This document shows, one piece after another, positions 17,782 to 25,398 of a stretch of 64,000 bases of DNA. The position numbers and the translations under genes were made by a program. The notes beneath the pieces were generated by a model, which was not told the DNA's origin, did no database searches, and saw only the letters and a list, made by a program, of their open reading frames with translations. The stretch is taken from NCBI GenBank assembly GCA_913045175.1, contig CAJWQG010000006.1:1-64000 (forward strand), read 5' to 3'. Each line of letters begins with the position of its first letter. Positions within the stretch are counted from its first letter, which is position 1. This DNA is from an uncultured Gammaproteobacteria bacterium. GTDB taxonomy: Bacteria; Pseudomonadota; Gammaproteobacteria; Pseudomonadales; Azotimanducaceae.

Positions 17782-18867
17782 TCAGAGTTGCCTTGTCCCG
17801 TCCGCTAACCCGGGAACTTCACAAAAGAAATTGTTGTCCACCTCAACGCTTACGGCTGAATTGGCGTGCGCTGCGCCGCCCCAGTTAGGCATCACCATGG
17901 AGTAGAGTCCACTACCGCCGGCCACCATCACCAGAATATTCTTCGGTTCAGCAAATGCGGAGTAAGTCTCGTCGGAAAAATCTCGACTAAACTGACCAGC
18001 GTAGCGGTTGTGGTCGGCGGTGGGCAGATGAGTAAGTTCCCACAGTCGTTTTTGTACCGATTCCCGATTCATGTTTGCCCGTTCCAGGACGCTGGCGTGC
18101 TTCGGCCCAAGTACAACGAGCGCAGTGCCGGAAGCCAAGATGGCATTGTTGGTGGCAATGTTTGCTAGCCCAATAGACAACACATGGAGCAGTTTCTCGG
18201 CATCTTCCGGATCATCCGCGTTGTCACTGTAGATAACGGAGTGAGGTGCCTCACAGCCCAGTACGGTAACGGCGCTATCGGCTGCATCGAATCCGAGGCT
18301 CGTATGCATAGGCGGGAAGGGTGAAGCTTCCTCGTCTTCCGCGAGACAGTAAGTGAACTTGCCTGGATGGCCCAACAGTGCCATATCAGAGACGCCGGGT
18401 TTACCGCCACCGATATTGATGAGGCACAGTCGTAGCGCTCTGCCAATACTGGCGTTGGCGCGGTGTCCTGGCCCCAGTGCACCAAAGCCTGATGCGACCG
18501 GGCCGCACTCAAATCGCGCGGGACCATTGACAATGATTAACGGTGCCGTGCAATGCGTTGTCGCCTGTACTTCCGTCAGATCGAATCTAGGATCAGCAAC
18601 CGCTTTTACGGCAGCGATGACGATAGGCATGTAGTCAGGGATGCATCCGGCCATCACTGCCGCAACAGCAACCTTTTCAACCGTGGCAATACCCATTCCC
18701 GGGCCCAACTCTCCAAGGACCATGTCGGGGTCCAGGCCGGTCGCGATAATCAGTCGTTCAACGCGCTCCTCCGTCGGTATGACTACGGGCAGGCCATCAG
18801 TACAGCCCATTTCATGGAGTGTCTCTAACGCGACTTCTTCATTCGAAGCTTCTAATAGCTCACTCAT
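17782..18867 (-). CDS. UGSC-associated partner protein (TDGLP protein), stand-alone
   Basis: A 361-residue protein I recognise only as the regular neighbour of UGSC selenoproteins. It is homologous to residues 180-520 of the protein encoded at 23809-25371. Shared blocks are TDGLPVV-PT-ERV, TVEK-A--AV-AGC-P-Y, VNGP-R, GALG-G-RANA-IGRALRL, GG-KPG and K-T-C-AE-EE. Two cysteines are conserved between the two copies, here C75 (AGC) and C174 (YCLAE), so a thiol function is possible. Its ATG overlaps the UGSC stop as ATGA, so the two are translationally coupled and likely form a complex. No signal peptide or membrane segment. The reaction is unknown. Confidence 0.8.
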   Translation of the reverse strand: MSELLEASNEEVALETLHEMGCTDGLPVVIPTEERVERLIIATGLDPDMVLGELGPGMGIATVEKVAVAAVMAGCIPDYMPIVIAAVKAVADPRFDLTEVQATTHCTAPLIIVNGPARFECGPVASGFGALGPGHRANASIGRALRLCLINIGGGKPGVSDMALLGHPGKFTYCLAEDEEASPFPPMHTSLGFDAADSAVTVLGCEAPHSVIYSDNADDPEDAEKLLHVLSIGLANIATNNAILASGTALVVLGPKHASVLERANMNRESVQKRLWELTHLPTADHNRYAGQFSRDFSDETYSAFAEPKNILVMVAGGSGLYSMVMPNWGGAAHANSAVSVEVDNNFFCEVPGLADGTRQL

Positions 18868-19397
18868 GCTGCAAATCGATCCACAATTTCCTCAACAATA
18901 TTATTGGCGATTTCCTGCATTCGGGCTTCGCCGGTACCCGCCACCGGGTGGGGTAGCTGTACTCTTGGAACAGTCGGCATACCAACAGACTGGGCGACAA
19001 AGTCACCCTGGGGCCAAAAGTCTTCCGTTACGAGGGATACGACCGGCATCCCGCTCTTTGCAATCTTGATTCCGTCACGCACGGTGCCGGATGTGCAACT
19101 GCCTCAATGGCCGTAGGCGGCGATGGCCACCTGACAGCTCGAGTTGATTTCTGCGAGCATCTCGTCGCTGACCACAATGGCGGCGTTTCGCTTATTCCAC
19201 AGTTTGGTGGAAACCTTGGGAAGACGTTCACGCAATGCGTTGTCGACCTTCGTCAGGAATAATTCGGAATCGGGAAATCCATTAGCGAGCAAGCCTACGG
19301 TGATTCCCTCGCCATCGTTGGCACTAATGTCCTTCGAGAGCTCATAGAGGTCAATCTCTGTTGCTATCTCACCTCGAGGATCATGAAACTTAACCAT
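18864..19397 (-). CDS. UGSC-family selenoprotein, copy 1 (in-frame TGA = Sec98)
   Basis: The frame from the ATG at 19397 (GGAGATGAACA upstream) reaches TGA at 19106-19104 after 97 codons and continues without break for 79 more to TGA at 18866. The bases after the first TGA give U-G-S-C-T-S-G-T, the hallmark of the UGSC (seleno)protein family, so the product is 177 residues with selenocysteine at 98. A hairpin starting 11 nt after the UGA fits a bacterial SECIS. The true stop overlaps the next gene (ATGA), which makes sense only if the UGA is read through. The Sec and C101 form a U-x-x-C redox pair. Conventional gene callers would split this into two short ORFs. The substrate is unknown. Confidence 0.9.
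19069..19092 (-). promoter_or_regulatory. Candidate bacterial SECIS hairpin, UGSC copy 1
   Basis: On the minus strand, starting 12 nt after the UGA, ATCCGGCAC can pair with GTGACGGAAT around a CGTGC loop: two A-U pairs, one bulged A, three G-C pairs, one G/A mismatch, then three pairs. The distance and the GU in the loop match the geometry of the E. coli fdhF element. Folded by eye only. Confidence 0.55.
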
Positions 19398-19416
19398 TGT
19401 TCATCTCCATCTCAAA

Positions 19417-19479
19417 AACTCAAAACGCATAAATCATAACTCAAAAATCAAAACTCACAACTCAAAAATCAAACTCCTA
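19417..19479. repeat. Three 21-bp A-rich tandem repeats between DUF3604 and UGSC genes
   Basis: Units starting AACTCAAAA at 19417, 19438 and 19459 repeat every 21 bp; the second and third share their first 15 bases (AACTCAAAAATCAAA). They fill most of the 79-bp gap between the DUF3604 stop and the UGSC start. Two helical turns per unit would place any bound factor on one face, but low-complexity slippage is equally possible. Confidence 0.6.
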
Positions 19480-21366
19480 AGGGCTATACCAGATCGGAGA
19501 ACTCCACGCACGATCCTGCAGTGTTGCGGGGAAGTCATCTCTTGGCTCAAAACCTGCACGAATAGCATCCCAGGTGCTCCATCGGCATTTCGGGTTTTCC
19601 AACACTCTGGCGTAGTAAAACGCGTGCTGATCCTGATCGAAGTCTGGATCCTGCCACAACGCCTTGATCTCCGGATCACCAATATCCTGTGGGATCTCGC
19701 AGGTGGTGATGTCAACCGTTGCGCCATTGTCGGGGCAGCGATGGTTTTTAGTATCTACCGTGCCGCCGTTAGAGCAGGCAACGTCGTAAACCATTTCCCT
19801 GGGTTCACCATCTTCGACCCAGCCTTTGATGATCTGTAGTCGTTGCAGCGGAGCGGTGTCAGGATCTCGCATTGCCCACACAAAAAATGAAGGTGATACT
19901 TCATTGTGAGTCAGATCGTTCCCCATGGTAACACCGTTAGCGTAGGCCTCGGCGATAGCGTTCCCAGAATTGACAATTGAACTGTCGAAGCCAGTGGACC
20001 CGAAAAACCGGATCTTGATGCGTGGACCGCTGGTGCTAAATGTTTCCTTGCGACGAAATGCATCATAAACATCAGCCCGGGTATTGGATTCTGCCCAGAC
20101 ACCGGCAAGCCCGGAGGCACCCCAATAATTAGGTGCGCCGGTTGCGTATTTTAGCTCTTCGGGCGTTGAGTTCGGCAGCGGGACTGAGCCGCGTCTATGG
20201 GGCTCAGCGTCCAGAACGCCAGCCTTGCTCCAGTAGTTGTCTTCATCGAATGAACCGGCGCCCGTGTGCGTATCCGACGCGCCAATCACACCGAACTTGT
20301 AGGGATTAAATCCAACGCTTTCCTGCATGACCATCCCGTTGAGATAGGCCTCGCGTACGTAGCTACCGGGGATTTTTGAGAACTCGGGGCTGGCAATAAT
20401 ATAAGGCATGATCTCGAAGTCTGCCCACTCGTCATTGGGTGAGAGTGTTGGGTGTGTTTCCGAAGTACCCTTTGCCTGCGTGATTTCCACGATAGGTTCG
20501 TTGCGCATGCGTAGTTCAGCATAGTCGGCGTCCATCGGATTACCCGCATAGGTCGTTTTCTGGAACATCCAGCCATCTGATCCATTGGAGTTGTGTGGGA
20601 TGGCTAGAGACTCTATACCTCGCGCGCGCAGGCCATCCATCCATCTCCATAGGTCCTCTGGGTTCAGAGAATCCAGGGAAACGTGTATCTGTTCCGGTAC
20701 ATTGCTGCTGCGAAAGATGACATTGCGGTGCAGGTTTTCAGCCCTGGCACCGGTAGCGGTGAATTCGTAGCCGATAAAGGTAGTGAAGTTTCCCGGGTCA
20801 TTGTGGCGTTCAGCCGCTGCGATGGTCTCCTGCCATGCGGATCGGGCTACATCCCGATCGTCCAGTTTATCTTCCAGATTGGCATCAGCCGTTTCGCTTC
20901 TTCGCCCCAAAACGTACCGGGTGAATCCTCGCATCGCGTTCAGTGCACTCTCGAAGTCAGTCGCTGCCCGCATGGCTGGCGCCAGTTCGTGTTCGCGATG
21001 AGGAGAATCTTCTTTTGCCAGTTCAGCCAACATGCCAAGGTACATGCCGTGGTCTGTGACGGCGACAAAGTCCAGCGGCTTCTTTAGTTGCATCGTAAAG
21101 CCGGAAGAATGTTCTATTGCGCCTCCCTTGCCAAAAATATAGGCGTCATCAGGCGTACGGCGGGTTAGGAACATATAAGCATCCATCGAAAATATGGTAT
21201 GCACATGGGTATCGCCGAAATAGGCATTCCTATGGGGATTGGAGTCAATCGAATCCTCGGGTGGATTGGCGGTGACAGCCGGTGACGAGGGTCTATCATC
21301 CTGACAACCTGCTAGTGTCAGTGACACTAGCAGTGGCACTAGCAGTGGCAACCCCCACCATCTCAT
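19477..21366 (-). CDS. DUF3604 lipoprotein (PHP-like metallohydrolase), copy 1
   Basis: A 629-residue DUF3604 protein. The N-terminus ends in a lipobox (LVSLTLAGC), so it is probably lipid-anchored. The PHP-like metal motif is NAYFGDTHVHTIFSMDAY (H-x-H), followed by DFVAVTDHGMYLG, FIGYEFTATG, AIPHNSNGSDG, FGVIGASDTHTGAG and the C-terminal KCRWSTWDAI-AG. Members are predicted metal-dependent phosphoesterase/hydrolase-like enzymes with no agreed substrate. It is the first gene of the 21366-17782 minus-strand group with the UGSC selenoprotein and its partner, 79 bp upstream of the former. Full-length sister at 30297-32183, broken sister at 27690-28793. Confidence 0.88.
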   Translation of the reverse strand: MRWWGLPLLVPLLVSLTLAGCQDDRPSSPAVTANPPEDSIDSNPHRNAYFGDTHVHTIFSMDAYMFLTRRTPDDAYIFGKGGAIEHSSGFTMQLKKPLDFVAVTDHGMYLGMLAELAKEDSPHREHELAPAMRAATDFESALNAMRGFTRYVLGRRSETADANLEDKLDDRDVARSAWQETIAAAERHNDPGNFTTFIGYEFTATGARAENLHRNVIFRSSNVPEQIHVSLDSLNPEDLWRWMDGLRARGIESLAIPHNSNGSDGWMFQKTTYAGNPMDADYAELRMRNEPIVEITQAKGTSETHPTLSPNDEWADFEIMPYIIASPEFSKIPGSYVREAYLNGMVMQESVGFNPYKFGVIGASDTHTGAGSFDEDNYWSKAGVLDAEPHRRGSVPLPNSTPEELKYATGAPNYWGASGLAGVWAESNTRADVYDAFRRKETFSTSGPRIKIRFFGSTGFDSSIVNSGNAIAEAYANGVTMGNDLTHNEVSPSFFVWAMRDPDTAPLQRLQIIKGWVEDGEPREMVYDVACSNGGTVDTKNHRCPDNGATVDITTCEIPQDIGDPEIKALWQDPDFDQDQHAFYYARVLENPKCRWSTWDAIRAGFEPRDDFPATLQDRAWSSPIWYSP

Positions 21367-21377
21367 GGCTGTTCCTT

Positions 21378-21396
21378 ACCCGTATTTGTTACGGGT
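21378..21396 (-). promoter_or_regulatory. Perfect hairpin directly upstream of the DUF3604 ribosome binding site
   Basis: ACCCGTA-TTTGT-TACGGGT forms a perfect 7-bp stem with 5-nt loop. On the minus strand it ends exactly where AAGGA, the ribosome binding site of the DUF3604 gene (ATG at 21366), begins. It could protect the leader or modulate initiation. No T-tract, so not a terminator. The rest of the 21367-21521 gap is AT-rich and may hold promoters for both directions. Confidence 0.5.
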
Positions 21397-21521
21397 GAAT
21401 TATATCGACCATCTTGAACCGCAGAACAACAGTATAAAGGTATCAGTTGATAACCCGGTGTTATGGATTAACAATCCACAGTTGTTATTACTGAGCTGTT
21501 CCACCTGTTACGATACGCGCC

Positions 21522-22286
21522 ATGAAAGAACCCCTGTTATGGTTTGTGCTCATTGGCGCATTGCTGTTCGCTGCCGATCAATTAAGAGCACCCGATACAA
21601 TCGTAGTTAACGACGTGGTGAAGACCCAGATTGCCACTCTCTGGGAAACCCAGATGGGTGCGAAGCCCAGTGCAGATGAACTTGATTCTCTGGTGCGCGA
21701 CTGGGTGCGTGAAGAGGTCTTCTACCGTGAAGCACTGCGATTAGGTCTCGATCGAGAAGACACCATTATTCGACGGCGACTGGTGCAGAAGCTGGGTTTT
21801 CTAGCGCGCGAGGTTGATGAGGAATCAATCACGGCAGAAGATGTTCAGACCTATTACCAGGAAAACATTGCTGACTACACCTTGCAGGTTCGATATTCAT
21901 TGTCGCAGGTCTATTTCAAAAATACTGACCAGTACGACTCTCTGATGCAACGACTGGCTGAGGGTGATAACTGGAAGGAACTGGGGGATAGCTCGATGCT
22001 GCCTCGCAGTCTGGTGCAAAAGAGCGAGCGTGAGGTGACGTCGACGCTGGGCGGTGAATTTACGGCGCAGTTATCCGAATTGATTAAGGGGCAGTGGGTT
22101 GGGCCAGTCTCCAGTACTTTTGGGCTTCATATAGTCAGGCTCGATGAATTAATACCGGAAACGCGGCGGCCACTTGCCTATATCGAGAATCAGGTTATCG
22201 CCGACCTTTTGCATCAACGCCGCGAACAATCCCTCGATGACTACCACGCAGAGCTACTGGATCAGTATGAAGTGGTTTACGAATAG
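21522..22286 (+). CDS. PpiC-type peptidyl-prolyl isomerase (parvulin-like), membrane-anchored
   Basis: A 254-residue protein with one N-terminal membrane segment (PLLWFVLIGALLFAADQLRA) and no cleavage site, so probably held on the periplasmic face. Residues 25-110 resemble the SurA-like helical chaperone part (VREEVFYREALRLGLDREDT). Residues 115-220 resemble a parvulin domain (LAEGDNWKELGDSSMLP, ending WVGPVSSTFGLHIVRLDE). It likely assists folding of exported proteins. It overlaps the beginning of the HupE-like frame by 20 bases; such parvulin/HupE pairs are common in marine proteobacteria and suggest joint function, possibly in maturation or metal supply. Confidence 0.85.
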   Translation: MKEPLLWFVLIGALLFAADQLRAPDTIVVNDVVKTQIATLWETQMGAKPSADELDSLVRDWVREEVFYREALRLGLDREDTIIRRRLVQKLGFLAREVDEESITAEDVQTYYQENIADYTLQVRYSLSQVYFKNTDQYDSLMQRLAEGDNWKELGDSSMLPRSLVQKSEREVTSTLGGEFTAQLSELIKGQWVGPVSSTFGLHIVRLDELIPETRRPLAYIENQVIADLLHQRREQSLDDYHAELLDQYEVVYE

Positions 22287-23355
22287 AGTCCGTCATCCTG
22301 AACGGAGTGAAGGATCTCTGTATGTCCCGGAGAGCAAGATCCTTCACTCCGTTCAGGATGACATTGGCGTAAGCAGATGCCACTTTGTTCTGAAAGGGTT
22401 TCTTCTTATTCTGGTGATTCTGATCGCCCAACCATCCTGGGCCCACGAAATGCGCCCCGCACTACTTACTATTAAACAGGTGGCCGGCGAGCAAAGTGAC
22501 AGTGCCACCTATCAGGCTGTCTTCAAGCAACCCCAGGTCCAGGGACGCTTTCTTAATCTTTCCATAGTGACCAATTGCGACAGCACGCTCGTCAACGCCA
22601 AAACCAATTCCAGTGCGCTGGAGGAAACGTTTTCCTTATCGTGCGCCGGGCCGCTTGCCAGCATCGAGATAGCCGGCCTTGAAAGAACATTGATCGATAC
22701 CATGATCACTGTTGAAGACCTGAGCGGATCGACCAAAAATTACCTGGTTAACGGCCGGGAGCCGAAAGTCAGTATTGCCGGAGAGACGTCGACACCGGTT
22801 TATCTTGTACTTGGCGTCGAGCATCTATTTTTTGGCATCGATCATGTGTTGTTTGTTCTGCTGCTGCTTTATCTGGTCAATGGCTGGGGGAATCTGGTTA
22901 AGGTGGTTACCAGTTTTACCGTGGCGCATTCCATCACTCTCGCATTGTCCGCATTTAATGTTGTTTCTGTGTCCCAGGCGCCCGTTGAAGCGCTGATTGC
23001 GCTCAGCATTGTGCTACTGGCAGCGGAAGCGCTGCGTGGCGAAGGCAGCCTGGTTCATCGCAAGCCCTGGCTTATCACATTTGCGTTCGGACTGTTGCAT
23101 GGTCTTGGATTTGCCGGTGCACTGGCGGAAATTGGATTACCCCAGGCGAGTGCGGCGATGGCACTGTTTCTGTTCAACGTTGGTATCGAGATCGGACAAC
23201 TGTCAATTATCGCCGTGGCGCTGACGCTCACCTTTGCAGTTACCAGGACAGGACTGAAACTCACCAGGACCATGGTCTCGTTGCCGGTCTATATCGTTGG
23301 CGGGGTATCCGTCTTCTGGTTTATCGACCGTAGTCTGCAGGTGGTTGCAAGCTAG
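22267..23355 (+). CDS. HupE/UreJ-family membrane protein, N-terminus disturbed by a repeat
   Basis: The conserved part starts with a signal-like segment (GFLLILVILIAQPSWAHEMR), then a periplasmic beta domain and, from about residue 170, HupE/UreJ_2 membrane helices with the metal-type motif LGVEHLFFGIDHVLFVLLLL and GLLHGLGFAGAL. Members are thought to move nickel or cobalt. I take the ATG at 22267, but residues 10-32 are the translation of an inserted hairpin repeat (HPERSEGS...ILHSVQDD). The original start was therefore lost, displaced, or is a non-ATG codon near 22390 just ahead of the signal sequence. The frame stays open through the repeat, so the protein may be made with an odd extension. 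Confidence 0.75.
   Translation: MKWFTNRVRHPERSEGSLYVPESKILHSVQDDIGVSRCHFVLKGFLLILVILIAQPSWAHEMRPALLTIKQVAGEQSDSATYQAVFKQPQVQGRFLNLSIVTNCDSTLVNAKTNSSALEETFSLSCAGPLASIEIAGLERTLIDTMITVEDLSGSTKNYLVNGREPKVSIAGETSTPVYLVLGVEHLFFGIDHVLFVLLLLYLVNGWGNLVKVVTSFTVAHSITLALSAFNVVSVSQAPVEALIALSIVLLAAEALRGEGSLVHRKPWLITFAFGLLHGLGFAGALAEIGLPQASAAMALFLFNVGIEIGQLSIIAVALTLTFAVTRTGLKLTRTMVSLPVYIVGGVSVFWFIDRSLQVVAS
22292..22362. repeat. Perfect 26-bp inverted repeat (widespread GTCATCCTGA hairpin element)
   Basis: Arms 22292-22317 and 22337-22362 are perfect reverse complements (GTCATCCTGAACGGAGTGAA... against its mirror) around a 21-nt loop. This is the intergenic hairpin family found in many bacterial genomes and mistranslated as HPERSEGS/ILHSVQDD. 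It begins 6 nt after the parvulin stop and lies inside the reading frame of the HupE-like gene. At this length the RNA would form a very stable stem between two co-transcribed genes. Confidence 0.9.
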
Positions 23356-23808
23356 CTGCTGGTCTCACTCGGGATTTTCGCGCCTATTGGCGAGTACAGC
23401 CTTCCTCATCACGGCATAACCAATAACATTACGTTATCAATAGATGTTGTTCTCTTTATAGAAACTAATTCGGTCTTGCGCGAAACTAAGAAAACGTAGA
23501 ACCAGTATAAAATTAGAACCAGCTTAAAACAGGCTGTGCCGGGCTATAGGCCATCCAATCACCGAGGGGAACAAACATGAAGATAAACACATCGGCGATC
23601 GTGTTCGCCATTTTTGCTGTTGTGGGCGCTAGTACGGGTTAGCCACGGCTGGTCTGTGAGTGCCTGCCGCTGAATTGTTTGCTAATACGTCATAGCCTGT
23701 GCGAAGGTGGTAGGGCATGGCGCACCAATACCCTATTCCTCATAGACACCACTTATGGTTTGCTCGAAACTTGGACACTCTCAGTAGGTTTCAGCTCCAG
23801 GAGAAAAA
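23356..23808. other. 453-bp non-coding stretch with direct repeats and a leader-like ORF
   Basis: No full gene fits here. Two 17-bp direct repeats beginning TAGAACCAG lie at 23497-23513 and 23514-23530, preceded by two GAAACTAA copies, so the area may be a promoter or operator. A mini-ORF at 23578-23643 follows. The final bases CCAGGAGAAAAA are the ribosome binding site of the thioredoxin-TDGLP gene. The 165 bp after the mini-ORF show no coding signal I can support. Confidence 0.5.
23578..23643 (+). pseudogene. 21-codon signal-peptide-like mini-ORF (remnant or leader)
   Basis: After GAGGGGAACAAAC the ATG at 23578 starts MKINTSAIVFAIFAVVGAST-G and stops at TAG. The sequence is a good signal peptide core and has a plausible ribosome binding site, but nothing recognisable continues in frame after the TAG. 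It is most simply the 5' stump of a lost exported protein; a short leader peptide regulating the downstream gene is a weaker alternative. Confidence 0.4.
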
Positions 23809-25371
23809 ATGCTTGGCGTAACATCGTTCTCACTCACTGGTCTTTCCGGGCAGGAAACTAGTTTTTCTACGGATCGTGCCAGTGTGGTGTGTTTCGTAAA
23901 AGAAGACTGTCCTACCTGTCGAACGGTGATGCCGGTATTGGCAGCTATGTTCAAGACATTTGCTGATCACATCGATTTTCACGTCATCGGGCAGACCGCG
24001 GAAGGTAATAGGCAGTTGGCTGAGGAGTTCGAACTACCCTTTGACCTGTTGGATGACAGCGCGCTTAAGGTGTCTTTCGACACCGACGTTGAAACGGTAC
24101 CCACACTGCTGGTCACCAATGCCAAAGGACAAACGGAGTCCGAGAGAATCGGTTTCGTGCGCGAAGAGTGGCAGGCATTGGTCGACGACCTGATCCAACA
24201 GTTTTCGGGAAGTGAGTGCGACCTAGACTGGTCAGCCCTACCTGAATGGCGCCCCGGCTGTGGTTCTTTGTCTGTCGATCCGATGCATGCAGGCCGTCTG
24301 CAGGCCGAGGCGGAAGGAAGCCCTATTCGTGCACGGCGCATAGAGGTGGGCAGCCTCGATGATGAATTTGAATTTATGTTTGACCAGGGTTTTACCGATG
24401 GTCTGCCGGTCGTACCTCCCACGCCTGAGCGGGTGTTACGGATGTTGTCAGGCACTAAGCGTGATGCCCAGGAAGTGGTGGCAACGATGGCTCCGAATAT
24501 GGCGAAGGTTACGGTGGAAAAAATTGCCATTAATGCAGTGCTGGCCGGTTGTAGACCGGAATATTTGCCGGTTGTGATTGCCGCTGTAGAAGCTGTTTGT
24601 ACCGATGACTTCAATATTCACGGCGTCATGGCGACGACCATGGGCGCGAGCCCCGTGATGGTGGTCAACGGGCCGATTCGTCACAGTCTTGACATGAATA
24701 TGGGCCTTGGGGCCCTGGGCCAGGGCAATCGTGCCAATGCGACGATCGGCCGGGCGCTGCGTCTTGCTATTCGTAACGTCGGTGGTGCTAAACCGGGAGG
24801 AACCGAACGTTCAACGTTCTCGAATCCCATGAAGTACACGATGTGCTTTGCCGAGTGGGAGGAGCGTTCCAATTGGGACCCACTGCATGTGGAAAGGGGG
24901 TTTTCTCCTGAAGATTCTGTGGTCACCGTATTTGCCATGACGGGAGGCCCGACGATCATAATGGATGAGGACTCGCTGGGTGGCGATGCGCTCGCAGGTT
25001 CTATCGGGGCGTCGACCAGCACCATGTTGAATGCCAAAGCCTATGGCTTTTCCACCTGCTTAATGGTGGTGTCTCCGGAGCATGTCGATACCTTCAAACG
25101 GGATGACTATAGCAAGGCACAAATGCGTCGACGCATGCAGGTGGCGAGCGAAAAGACGGTTGATGAGCTGATCGAGCTCGGGGTGACCGATGAACAACAG
25201 GCACGACTGAGTAAATTGGAACCAGATACTCGCCTCTCCAAATTTGGGAGTGACGAAGATATTGATATCGTCGTTGCCGGTAGCGAGGCGGGAAAATGTA
25301 CCGCCTTCTTTCACGGCTGGATACCGCGCAGTATCGGTTCCATTCCGGTTTCATCTAAGATAGAAGTGTAA
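23809..25371 (+). CDS. Thioredoxin-fold / TDGLP fusion protein, partner of UGSC selenoprotein
   Basis: A 520-residue two-part protein with ATG after AGGAG. Residues 1-135 form a thioredoxin fold: strand ASVVCFV, active-site KEDCPTC (C34, C37) and cis-proline VETVPTLLV (P98). After a linker (LPEWRPGCGSL, residues 145-155), residues 180-520 are homologous to the stand-alone TDGLP protein at 17782-18867, with TDGLPVVPP, AGC (C248), NRANATIGRALRL and MCFAEWEE (C346). The fusion of a CxxC thioredoxin to this domain, right before a UGSC selenoprotein gene, strongly suggests electron delivery to the Sec-Cys centre. No signal peptide, so cytoplasmic. It is 27 nt upstream of the selenoprotein. Confidence 0.85.
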   Translation: MLGVTSFSLTGLSGQETSFSTDRASVVCFVKEDCPTCRTVMPVLAAMFKTFADHIDFHVIGQTAEGNRQLAEEFELPFDLLDDSALKVSFDTDVETVPTLLVTNAKGQTESERIGFVREEWQALVDDLIQQFSGSECDLDWSALPEWRPGCGSLSVDPMHAGRLQAEAEGSPIRARRIEVGSLDDEFEFMFDQGFTDGLPVVPPTPERVLRMLSGTKRDAQEVVATMAPNMAKVTVEKIAINAVLAGCRPEYLPVVIAAVEAVCTDDFNIHGVMATTMGASPVMVVNGPIRHSLDMNMGLGALGQGNRANATIGRALRLAIRNVGGAKPGGTERSTFSNPMKYTMCFAEWEERSNWDPLHVERGFSPEDSVVTVFAMTGGPTIIMDEDSLGGDALAGSIGASTSTMLNAKAYGFSTCLMVVSPEHVDTFKRDDYSKAQMRRRMQVASEKTVDELIELGVTDEQQARLSKLEPDTRLSKFGSDEDIDIVVAGSEAGKCTAFFHGWIPRSIGSIPVSSKIEV

Positions 25372-25398
25372 AAGTGTCAAGAAGATGAGGAGTTTGCA

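Noticed and set aside
18864-19397. Reading the UGSC copy 1 locus as a nonsense-mutated pseudogene or as two short genes
   Set aside because: The UGSC motif at the TGA, the SECIS-like hairpin, the second independent copy and the ATGA coupling to the next gene all favour Sec insertion.
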